A DNA stretch of 16,654 nt from contig CALZJV010000092.1 of NCBI GenBank assembly GCA_945787595.1, positions 1-16,654 on the forward strand, given 5' to 3'. The notes beneath the pieces are model-generated. The model had not been told where the DNA came from. It saw only the letters and a list, made by a program, of their open reading frames with translations, and ran no database searches. The DNA is from an uncultured Desulfobacterales bacterium (GTDB taxonomy: Bacteria; Desulfobacterota; Desulfobacteria; Desulfobacterales; JAFDCJ01). Of this stretch, positions 1 to 6,212 are shown piece by piece; position 1 is the first letter of the stretch; each line of letters opens with the position of its first letter. Both the position numbers and the translations under genes were made by a program.

Positions 1-378
1 CAGAAAACTGATGGCAGATGTCAGAGGACGGAGAACAGAAGTGTGATTTGGCAAATCGGAATTCGGAATGATAAAGCATAGAGCAGAGAGCATGGGGCAT
101 GGGGCAGAGCGTATAGCGCTTAAAGGACAGATTTTTTAGTGAGCTTATGACCTAGCACCATGGACTTTACCTTTGTCCGACTTCCCGCCGAGGCCGCTTC
201 CAGCCCGCAGGGTTATAGGCCATGGGCTTACAGGCCGGAGGGTAGGCTCTATGGCCCCTATGGGCCGGAGGCCGCCTTCCCACTTCCGAATTCCAATATC
301 TGTCTTCCGTCATCGGTTCTCTGTATCCTGAAATCTGTCTTCTGTCATCTGACAACCGACATCTGTCATTTATCATCC
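1..378. repeat. Nested inverted 'word' repeat array upstream of mutM
   Basis: No gene is supported here. The region is built from short degenerate words whose left-side order A-B-C is mirrored as C'-B'-A' on the right. The outer arms share 11 of 12 bases (11-22 against 358-369, atggcagatgtc versus gacatctgtcat reversed) and carry further copies of ctgtcttctgtcatctg-like words at 298-372. The middle arms share a perfect 11-mer (ggaattcggaa at 58-68, ttccgaattcc at 284-294). The inner arms are looser: catagagcagagagcatgggg-like words at 76-111 against ctctatggcccctatgggcc at 247-266. The mirrored order is seen directly; any function is unknown. The mutM Shine-Dalgarno area abuts the right edge. 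Confidence 0.6.
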
Positions 379-387
379 GGAGCCAAA

Positions 388-1218
388 ATGCCAGAATTGC
401 CTGAGGTTCAAACCATCGTCAACGATCTGAATGGCGCTAAATTAATCGGTATCACCATCAGTGGCGCCCGGGTGTTCTGGCCGCGCACCGTTGCGGAGCC
501 TTCACCGAGGTTGTTTTGCCGGCGCATAAAAGGTCAACAATTTACAGAAATCCGACGACGGGGAAAATATCTGGTTTTTGAAGTTACCGATGGTCATACG
601 ATGCTGTTGCATCTTCGAATGTCCGGTCGACTTCATCTGGTCTCAGCGGATATCCCCCGCAACAAACATGAGCATGTCATTCTCAGCTTCGATGATGGCA
701 GGCATTTGCGATTTCATGATACGCGTAAATTCGGCCGTTTACATCTGCTAAAGGATCCCAAACGGATTTTAGATCGTCTTGGGCCCGAACCGCTGGCATC
801 CGGATTTACCGTAAAAACACTGGCCGAACGTTTAAAACATCGAAAACGCTTATTAAAGCCGTTGCTACTGGACCAGACATTTATCGCCGGACTCGGCAAC
901 ATTTACGTTGATGAAGCCCTGTGGGAGGCAGAGCTGCATCCCTGCCGTCTGGCCGCATCCCTTTCGACATCGGAAATTAAGGTGCTGCATCGCGCCATCC
1001 CCCGGGTTTTAAAAAGGGGTCTGAAAAATCTCGGCACTTCCCTGGGAACCGGCAAAGGCAATTTTTATTCGGTTGGCAATCGCCGGGGTCGTAACAAAGA
1101 TTTATTGAAGGTATTTCGTCGCACGGATCTACCCTGCGCCCGCTGCAAATCCTCGATCGAAAGAATCATCGTCGGTCAGAGGAGTACACATATTTGTCGA
1201 AACTGCCAGAAGATATAA
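388..1218 (+). CDS. mutM: Formamidopyrimidine-DNA glycosylase (MutM/Fpg)
   Basis: Base-excision repair enzyme that removes 8-oxoguanine and formamidopyrimidines and then nicks the abasic site by beta/delta elimination. The protein is 276 aa, the usual family size. The start at 388 is fixed by chemistry: MPELPEV gives the N-terminal Pro nucleophile and the adjacent Glu after Met removal. An in-frame upstream extension to 160 reads through repeat words and is rejected. Visible signatures are the conserved Lys near residue 60 (RRGKYL), LHLRMSG, DTRKFG, GLGNIYVDEALW (helix-two-turn-helix region), and a C-terminal zinc finger with Cys at about 250, 253, 270 and 273 (C-X2-C-X16-C-X2-C). The Fpg-type zinc finger argues against Nei. 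It lies 87 bp upstream of the DUF3786 gene on the same strand and may be co-transcribed with it. Confidence 0.96.
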   Translation: MPELPEVQTIVNDLNGAKLIGITISGARVFWPRTVAEPSPRLFCRRIKGQQFTEIRRRGKYLVFEVTDGHTMLLHLRMSGRLHLVSADIPRNKHEHVILSFDDGRHLRFHDTRKFGRLHLLKDPKRILDRLGPEPLASGFTVKTLAERLKHRKRLLKPLLLDQTFIAGLGNIYVDEALWEAELHPCRLAASLSTSEIKVLHRAIPRVLKRGLKNLGTSLGTGKGNFYSVGNRRGRNKDLLKVFRRTDLPCARCKSSIERIIVGQRSTHICRNCQKI

Positions 1219-1305
1219 GATGGGATTTTAGATTTAAATCCATATACAACTAACCATAACCATGGAGATCTGCTGAACGCATCTAAATAAAAAGGGTTTT
1301 TAAAC

Positions 1306-1977
1306 ATGCAGCAACGACGTTTGAAGAAAAGACCGCCGGCTTTGGCCCCCGACGGGTCCCGCGTCAACGTAGCAGTGGAATACTGGGATCAATTGAAGCA
1401 AAAAGATACCACGACCCTATGCAATTTAACGCTTTTTGATCCGATTTCGCCCGGCAGTTTGCTTTTTCGCTTTCTGCGAGAAGACGTCATGGTGGACATC
1501 GACAACCGCTGTTTGAAGCGGTCGGACGAAGCCGGCTGGGTAACCACAGATGATCCGTTGCTTGAGCTGGTCACCGTCATGTACCTGTTAAACGTCACGG
1601 ATATCCATCCCATCGGCAGGGAAATTGTCGGTGTAAAAGATCTAAAGGAAGGCCACTTTTTCCAGGGCCCCCATGCGCTTAAAACAGATTCTCTGCTAAA
1701 ACGTTATGGCCGCGATTTAAAAAGCTTCAAGCAATCAGCGGAATACCAGCAGGGCGAAGCCCGGGACATGGCCGATGCGGCCTACAGGCTGTCACCGTTT
1801 CCCCGGATTCATTTGTATTATCTGCTCTGGGAGGGTGACAAAGAATTTGAACCTCGCCTGACTGTTCTATTTGATCGTTCCATTGAAAATGTATTGGCAG
1901 CCGATGCCATCTGGGCGCTTGTCAACCGGGTCTGCACGGCACTGCTCGAAGGACCGGTAATTAAAAAAGACACATAA
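1306..1977 (+). CDS. DUF3786 domain protein
   Basis: A 223-aa soluble protein of unknown function. The C-terminal half has the block I associate with DUF3786: PRIHLYYLLWEGDKEF at about residues 166-181, followed by PRLTVLFDRSIEN and AADAIWALVNRV at about 183-208. The family is common in sulfate reducers and some clostridia, and no biochemical role is known to me. No signal peptide or membrane segment is visible, and the N-terminal 20 residues are basic. The ATG at 1306 follows an AAAAAGGG run with about 9 nt spacing, a modest ribosome-binding site. It follows mutM by 87 bp on the same strand. The family assignment is from memory of conserved motifs and should be confirmed by an HMM search. 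Confidence 0.8.
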   Translation: MQQRRLKKRPPALAPDGSRVNVAVEYWDQLKQKDTTTLCNLTLFDPISPGSLLFRFLREDVMVDIDNRCLKRSDEAGWVTTDDPLLELVTVMYLLNVTDIHPIGREIVGVKDLKEGHFFQGPHALKTDSLLKRYGRDLKSFKQSAEYQQGEARDMADAAYRLSPFPRIHLYYLLWEGDKEFEPRLTVLFDRSIENVLAADAIWALVNRVCTALLEGPVIKKDT

Positions 1978-2038
1978 CCGCATCCCGGAATGGTAAATTC
2001 TGCGCGGTCCACGGATCTTCCTTGTATCGCTGAATCTC

Positions 2039-2074
2039 TTGACAAATACCTATTAGCCAACTATATTAGCTAAT
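2039..2074 (+). promoter_or_regulatory. Sigma70 promoter and possible operator of phd-like antitoxin
   Basis: A perfect -35 TTGACA (2039-2044), a 17-nt spacer and a -10 TATATT (2062-2067, 5 of 6 to consensus). The -10 overlaps a perfect 10-bp palindrome, attagctaat (2065-2074). Its half attagc also occurs at 2052-2057, so two attagc copies lie 13 bp apart across the spacer and -10. Phd/YefM antitoxins normally repress their own promoter through such palindromes, so this is a plausible autoregulatory operator. The promoter is seen; the operator role is inferred. Confidence 0.75.
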
Positions 2075-2106
2075 CATAAACCGTTTTTTGATTATATGAG
2101 GTTAAT

Positions 2107-2343
2107 ATGGATACGCTTCAGGTAAATATTCATGAGGCTAAAACCCAGTTGTCTAAGTTGATCCAGGCTGCTGTCAACGGAAAGCAAGTCATCATTGCCC
2201 GAGGCAACAAACCCATTGTCCGTCTGGAGGTGTTGCCGGAAGCCCGAAGCCATAGAATAATCGGCAACGCAAAAGGACTGATCTTATCCATGACCGATGA
2301 CTTCGATGAACCCCTCAATGATTTCAAGGACTACATGGAATGA
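2107..2343 (+). CDS. Type II antitoxin, Phd/YefM family
   Basis: A 78-aa antitoxin. The N-terminal half (LQVNIHEAKTQLSKLIQ, then GKQVIIARGNKPIVRL) is the Phd/YefM DNA-binding fold, with the family's typical 'EAK..LS.L...' and 'G..V.I.R..KPV..L' pattern. The acidic C-terminal tail (about residues 63-78, DDFDEPLNDFKDYME) should wrap the toxin. A GAGG ribosome-binding site sits 5 nt before the ATG. Its stop overlaps the toxin start in an ATGA junction at 2340-2343, implying coupled translation. The strong promoter at 2039-2067 immediately precedes it. Confidence 0.92.
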   Translation: MDTLQVNIHEAKTQLSKLIQAAVNGKQVIIARGNKPIVRLEVLPEARSHRIIGNAKGLILSMTDDFDEPLNDFKDYME

Positions 2344-2726
2344 AGGTATTGCTGGACACCCATGCTTTTCTCTGGTTGATTAGCGGCGACGATCGTCTCA
2401 GCGAAACCGCCAAAAAAACCTTTTTGGACTCAGGCAACATCTTGTTTTTCAGTGCGGCCAGTTTATGGGAAATCTGCATAAAAATGAGCCTGGGAAAGCT
2501 TTCCCTAAATAGGGGTTGGTTAAAAACGATTCAAGATGAAATGCAGGTCAACACCATCCAGTGGCTCTCTATTGAAATGCCGCACTGTGTTGAATTGACT
2601 AATTTGCCTTTTCATCACCGGGATCCTTTTGACCGAATGCTGGTAGCTCAGGCCATGGTCGACGGTATGAAGCTGTTGAGCCGCGACAGCCGTCTTTCAT
2701 CGTACGAAATTAAACGCATTTGGTAA
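2340..2726 (+). CDS. Type II toxin, PIN-domain ribonuclease (VapC-like, Sll0205-like subgroup)
   Basis: A 128-aa PIN-domain protein, probable RNA-cleaving toxin held inactive by the upstream Phd-like antitoxin. Acidic metal-binding residues are all present: Asp6 (LLDTHAFLW), Glu44 (SLWEICIK), Asp95/Asp98 (HHRDPFDRMLVAQA) and Asp116 (LLSRDSRL). The LDTHAFLWL and HHRDPFDRMLVAQA signatures are those of the PIN subgroup that usually pairs with Phd-type antitoxins. Translation is coupled by the ATGA overlap. The gene appears intact, unlike the other PIN toxin in this window. Confidence 0.93.
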   Translation: MKVLLDTHAFLWLISGDDRLSETAKKTFLDSGNILFFSAASLWEICIKMSLGKLSLNRGWLKTIQDEMQVNTIQWLSIEMPHCVELTNLPFHHRDPFDRMLVAQAMVDGMKLLSRDSRLSSYEIKRIW

Positions 2727-2827
2727 TATGACCCCTCAATTGAGCCTTTTGAACCTGACGAAAGGGACGACATGGAACTTGAATTAAATTCACAATTTTG
2801 GAAGTTGGGGTGACCGGCCGTAAAAAA

Positions 2828-2867
2828 GCGGAAGCACCGGAAAATCAAGCATATTTCGAGCTTCCGC
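2828..2867. terminator. Possible hairpin in the convergent toxin/dehydrogenase spacer
   Basis: A perfect 8-bp stem, GCGGAAGC (2828-2835) and GCTTCCGC (2860-2867), with a 24-nt loop, lies between two converging genes. No U-tract follows either side directly (six A precede it, which would be a U-run on the minus-strand transcript). A bidirectional terminator is plausible, but the long loop keeps confidence low. The rest of 2727-2925 shows no gene. Confidence 0.35.
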
Positions 2868-2925
2868 AACACAGCCGGACGGGATGAATCGACGTCCAAA
2901 ATGCAAAGTTTTTTTTGAGTGAGCC

Positions 2926-3915
2926 CTAAGCTTTTTGCGCGTCCCAAGCTTCCGGATTCACTGTGTAAACCGGCTTTTCCCCGTGATGATACGCAATCAA
3001 CTGCTCCACCACCCCCTCACTCATGTTGTTCATGCCTTCAAAGGTGAAAGCGGCCGTATGGGGGGTTAACACGACGTTGTCCAGTTCCAGCAAGGCTGAA
3101 TCCGTCGGCGGTTCATTTTCAAATACATCGAGACCGGCACCGGCGATCACCTTGTTTTTTAGAGCCTGGTAAAGATCGGTTTCATCGACAATACCGCCGC
3201 GTGCGGCGTTGATCAGAATCGCCGAGGGCTTCATGAGACCCAGGGTTTTTTCATATATCATCCCTTTGGTTTGCGGGATCAAGGGCACGTGGATGCTGAT
3301 GATATCGGAAACTTTGAGCAGCTCCTCAATTTCCAGCTGCTCGATGCCGTGCTCATCAGCAAACTCCGTCGGCCAGAAGGGATCATAGGCCACGACTTTC
3401 ATTTGGAAACCTTTGGCCCTCAAAGCCACACACCGGCCAATCGCTCCCAGGCCGATTAGGCCGAGGGTTTTTTGCCAGATCTCAAGCCCCATGATTTTGG
3501 TATGCTCCCAGCGGTTTTCACGCAGGCTCCGGTCGCAGTAAATTATTTTCCGCGCCACATTTAAAATCAAAGCAAAGGTGTGATCGGCAACAGCCTGGTT
3601 GTTGGCTCCCGGAGTATGAAAAACAATAGCATTATGACGGTTAGCGGCAGCGATATCCACAGTATCCAGCCCGGCACCCATCTTGGCAATGGCCTTTACC
3701 CGCGGAGCCATGTGCAGCAACCCATCATTTACCACCAGGTCGTTGCCGCAGAGGATGGCATCTACCCGCTTTAAGGCCTCGACGAACTTGGGATCCTGTA
3801 CACCTGAACCCCTCATATCAAGGAGATCCATCCCTGAGTTTTTCAACTGTTCCATCGGTGTGTTGTCAAAGGCACAAAACGGTCTGGATTCAATAAGAAC
3901 GGTAAATTTTTGCAT
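2926..3915 (-). CDS. D-isomer-specific 2-hydroxyacid dehydrogenase (SerA-like, no ACT domain)
   Basis: A 329-aa NAD-dependent dehydrogenase of the 2-hydroxyacid family. The Rossmann motif GLGAIG is at 155-160, with an acidic Asp178 at the end of beta2 suggesting NAD rather than NADP. The catalytic trio Arg239 (NAARGGIVDE), Glu268 (FENEPP) and His286 (LTPHTAA) is complete. The length matches short phosphoglycerate/hydroxypyruvate/lactate-type enzymes; no ACT or ASB regulatory domain follows, so the substrate cannot be told from sequence. AGAGGAG lies about 13 nt before the ATG, a loose spacing. A 22-bp inverted repeat sits just upstream of this site. purB lies 250 bp upstream on the same strand. 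3-Phosphoglycerate is a possible substrate but unproven. Confidence 0.9.
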   Translation of the reverse strand: MQKFTVLIESRPFCAFDNTPMEQLKNSGMDLLDMRGSGVQDPKFVEALKRVDAILCGNDLVVNDGLLHMAPRVKAIAKMGAGLDTVDIAAANRHNAIVFHTPGANNQAVADHTFALILNVARKIIYCDRSLRENRWEHTKIMGLEIWQKTLGLIGLGAIGRCVALRAKGFQMKVVAYDPFWPTEFADEHGIEQLEIEELLKVSDIISIHVPLIPQTKGMIYEKTLGLMKPSAILINAARGGIVDETDLYQALKNKVIAGAGLDVFENEPPTDSALLELDNVVLTPHTAAFTFEGMNNMSEGVVEQLIAYHHGEKPVYTVNPEAWDAQKA

Positions 3916-3938
3916 TATTGCTTATGATCTCCTCTGAA

Positions 3939-4017
3939 ATTAGCCACAGACCCACACAGAAATACGCAGACAGCTTTTTTTTCTCAATCAAATTGTCTGT
4001 GTGAGTCTGTGGCTAAT
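3939..4017. repeat. Near-perfect 22-bp inverted repeat (hairpin) upstream of the dehydrogenase
   Basis: Arms 3939-3960 and 3996-4017 match at 21 of 22 positions (core words agccacagac and gtctgtggct) around a 35-nt centre. On the minus strand the structure ends only a few bases before the dehydrogenase ribosome-binding site (AGAGGAG at about 3930-3936), so it would form in that gene's leader if transcribed from upstream. The single mismatch is a C/T change inside the arm. It lacks a clean U-tract, so it is not a standard terminator. Confidence 0.75.
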
Positions 4018-4042
4018 TATTCTTATCCGGTTGCTAAAATCG

Positions 4043-4070
4043 TTCCAATATTCCTCAATTCCAATATTCC
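4043..4070. repeat. Tandem 12-bp direct repeat, 16-bp period
   Basis: The 12-mer ttccaatattcc occurs at 4043-4054 and again at 4059-4070. The related word attccaatat also occurs at 290-299 in the mutM spacer. Just downstream, cggtgtaatccgtgttcagc (4081-4100) looks like another word of the same kind. No gene is supported between 3916 and 4165. Confidence 0.55.
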
Positions 4071-4165
4071 AATTCTATATCGGTGTAATCCGTGTTCAGC
4101 TGCCTGCCCAATGAAATCTTTTTTGCCCTTATTTCATCGGGGTGTCCCAATTAAGAACGCTGGAC

Positions 4166-5521
4166 TCAACCAAAGTCAAAAATCCCCGTATAATTCTCCG
4201 GCGTAATTTTCAGCAGCTCATCTTTTACCTTGCGGGACACATCCAGGGATTCAATAAATTCGGCCATGGTTTTCTCGTTGATGGCCGCGTGGGTGCGGGT
4301 GAAAGCTTTCAGGGCTTCGAAGGGTTCGGGATAGTCTTCACGACGTAAAATCGTTTGAATGGCTTCGGCAACCACCGCCCAGTTTTTTTGCAGATCCCTG
4401 CGGATCACATCTGCGTTCAAAATCAATTTGCTTATTCCTCTTAGCAGAGACTTTAATCCGATGAGCGTATGTGCAATCGGAACACCGATGTTGCGTGTCA
4501 CCGTAGAGTCGGTCAGGTCCCGCTGCAATCTTGAAATCGGCAACTTTGCCGCAAGATGCTCAAAGATGGCGTTGGCCACCCCCAGGTTGCCCTCCGAGTT
4601 TTCAAAGTCGATCGGATTGACTTTATGCGGCATAGCGGATGAGCCAACTTCTCCTTTTTTTATTTTCTGTTTGAAGTAATCCATCGAGATATAGGTCCAG
4701 ATGTCTCTGTCAAGATCGATCAGAATAGTGTTGATCCGTTTCAGGTTATCGCAAAAGGCCGCCAGATTATCATAATGCTCGATCTGGGTGGTCACTTGCG
4801 AACGGGAAAGACCCAGCACATTGTTCACCAGATCGTCGGCGAACGCCGGCCAATCGACATCCGGATAGGCAACAACATGGGCGTTGAAATTACCGGTGGC
4901 ACCGCCGAATTTGGCTGAAAAGGGGATAGCCATTAACTGGTTTTTTTGGACAGTCAGGCGCTCGACAAACACATAGATTTCCTTACCCAGACTGGTTGGG
5001 GATGCCGGCTGGCCATGAGTACGGGCCAGCATGGAGACCTCTTTCCATTCAACGGCTTTTGTCCGCAGTTCGTCGATGACCTTATCGAAATGGGGTGTCA
5101 ACACCTCCTTGCAGGCCTGTTTTAATAAATAGGGGACGGCGGTATTGTTGATGTCCTGGGATGTCAGACCGAAATGGATAAATTCTTTAAAATTCTGCAG
5201 GCCCAGGTCATCAAACTTTTCCTTTAAAAAATACTCCACTGCCTTGACATCATGATTGGTGATTTTCTCGATTTCCTTGACCTGGTGCGCATCTTCCGTG
5301 GAAAAATTCTTTTGGATGGCCCTGAGCGCTTTGTAGGTCTTTGGGTCGAAATTTTTCAGTTGCGGCAAAGGCAGTTCGCACAAGGCGATAAAATACTCCA
5401 CCTCCACCAGAATGCGGTATCTGATCAGCGCCTTTTCTGAAAAATATTCCGCCAGTTTTTCAGTGGCACGCCGATAGCGGCCGTCCACCGGTGAAAGGGC
5501 TTCTAATGATGAGAATTCCAT
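4166..5521 (-). CDS. purB: Adenylosuccinate lyase (PurB)
   Basis: A 451-aa enzyme of the fumarase/aspartase superfamily. It cleaves SAICAR to AICAR plus fumarate in IMP synthesis and adenylosuccinate to AMP plus fumarate. The N-terminus SLEALSPVDGRY and the signature GSSAMPHKVNPIDFENSEGNLG region (about 293-314) identify the E. coli-type PurB branch. The catalytic base serine is in Ser294-Ser295 and the general acid His is His169 in ARTHGQPAS. The C-terminus (LKITPENYTGIFDFG) is complete. A strong promoter lies 60 bp upstream at 5582-5610. The products of both PurB reactions connect to the AICAR-using purH genes at the far end of the window, but these are not in one operon. Confidence 0.97.
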   Translation of the reverse strand: MEFSSLEALSPVDGRYRRATEKLAEYFSEKALIRYRILVEVEYFIALCELPLPQLKNFDPKTYKALRAIQKNFSTEDAHQVKEIEKITNHDVKAVEYFLKEKFDDLGLQNFKEFIHFGLTSQDINNTAVPYLLKQACKEVLTPHFDKVIDELRTKAVEWKEVSMLARTHGQPASPTSLGKEIYVFVERLTVQKNQLMAIPFSAKFGGATGNFNAHVVAYPDVDWPAFADDLVNNVLGLSRSQVTTQIEHYDNLAAFCDNLKRINTILIDLDRDIWTYISMDYFKQKIKKGEVGSSAMPHKVNPIDFENSEGNLGVANAIFEHLAAKLPISRLQRDLTDSTVTRNIGVPIAHTLIGLKSLLRGISKLILNADVIRRDLQKNWAVVAEAIQTILRREDYPEPFEALKAFTRTHAAINEKTMAEFIESLDVSRKVKDELLKITPENYTGIFDFG

Positions 5522-5581
5522 GATTTTGGCCGTCCTAATTAAATATTGAGCGTTTCAGGCAAGTTGGATTGACGCCAGGGG

Positions 5582-5610
5582 AGTATAGGCAAATGCATTT
5601 ATTGTGTCAA
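5582..5610 (-). promoter_or_regulatory. Sigma70 promoter of purB
   Basis: On the minus strand: TTGACA (5605-5610), a 17-nt spacer and TATACT (5582-5587). That is 6 of 6 and 5 of 6 to consensus with optimal spacing. The transcript would begin around 5575, leaving about 50 nt of leader before purB at 5521. No PurR-like box was recognised. Confidence 0.85.
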
Positions 5611-5954
5611 GCGGGGAAGAATTGAGATTCAGGTAATAAGCAGTATCAAATTCCTGGGCGTCTTTAAATGATTTGCCTTATTGTTCCAGGGTTCTCTTTT
5701 TATGTCGTAGCCATACGATTGAGAGGCGATAAAGGCAATAGCGCCAACTGCCGCATCAGGTCAAATGGCACCGGCACTGATGATTGAATATTTATCGGAG
5801 ATAGACTTTTTTAAGAAGCGGTCAAGAGGAAAATTTAATATTGATATGTGCCGGAGCGCACCGAGGCGAAACAAAACTTGTGCCTTCGTATTTGGGGGGA
5901 TGCAATTGTGCTGGGGCGGGGCACAGAAGAAAGGTTAAAAGCGAGTGATTTGCC
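5611..5954. other. Spacer without a recognised gene
   Basis: No ORF with a credible start, ribosome-binding site or family match on either strand. Two weak structural signals exist: interlocking complementary segments at 5749-5782 (tgccg-catcag against cggca-ctgatg), and a long-range 6-bp pairing of tgtgcc near 5879 with ggcaca near 5922. No riboswitch class was recognised. It lies downstream of the 57-aa ORF and upstream of the purB promoter. Confidence 0.5.
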
Positions 5955-6128
5955 TTAAGCCGTAACGTCGATATTCTGTCCGATCCCCACTGACTGGAGT
6001 AGTTCCGCTATCTGACGCTCGCTGTCTGCCATATCTTTCATAACGGCCATCTGCATTTCAGCCATTCCCTCCAACTGCCGAACGATCATTGCCATCGAAC
6101 TATTCATAGTGACTTGACTGACATCCAT
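5955..6128 (-). CDS. Small YjfB-like putative motility protein (57 aa)
   Basis: A short ORF, ATG at 6128 and TAA at 5955-5957, encoding a 57-aa Met- and Gln-rich protein that looks largely alpha-helical. It starts MDVSQVTMNSSMAM and ends GIGQNIDVTA. This resembles the YjfB family of small putative motility proteins (N-terminal MDI, Q-rich helix, C-terminal LG-NIDI), a match made from memory and moderately secure. AAAGGAAA gives a ribosome-binding site about 8 nt before ATG. The decisive context is a perfect flagellar sigma28 promoter 56 bp upstream, so expression with late flagellar/chemotaxis genes is expected. No signal peptide or membrane segment is visible. Its molecular role is unknown. 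It falls below common ORF length cut-offs and is easily missed. Confidence 0.82.
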   Translation of the reverse strand: MDVSQVTMNSSMAMIVRQLEGMAEMQMAVMKDMADSERQIAELLQSVGIGQNIDVTA

Positions 6129-6183
6129 TATTTTTTTCCTTTCAATCGCTGATAATCGATTCCCTTCCGGGCAATCTGGGATA

Positions 6184-6210
6184 TTATCGGCATGATCGTG
6201 AAAAACTTTA
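6184..6210 (-). promoter_or_regulatory. Perfect sigma28 (FliA) flagellar promoter
   Basis: Minus strand: TAAAGTTT (6203-6210), exactly 11 nt, then GCCGATAA (6184-6191). All 16 defined positions match the enterobacterial FliA consensus TAAAGTTT-N11-GCCGATAA. The -35 starts 2 bp after the recD2 stop codon. The predicted transcript starts near 6177, about 48 nt before the small ORF at 6128. The match is seen; use by a FliA homologue in this organism is inferred. Confidence 0.9.
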
Positions 6211-6212
6211 AT

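Noticed and set aside
1..378. CRISPR-like array in the repeated words upstream of mutM
   Set aside because: Words are degenerate, unevenly spaced and mirrored; there are no constant repeats with unique equal-length spacers and no cas genes.
160..387. In-frame N-terminal extension of mutM
   Set aside because: The mature enzyme needs Pro and Glu right after Met; MPELPEV at 388 supplies this. The extension translates drifting repeat words.
2898..2925. Rho-independent terminator at the T-run 2909-2916
   Set aside because: The only upstream stem (ggacg/cgtcc at 2877-2897) is short and 11 nt from the T-run.
5700..5800. Riboswitch upstream of purB
   Set aside because: No known class could be matched, and the purB promoter lies between this region and the gene, so it would not be in the leader.
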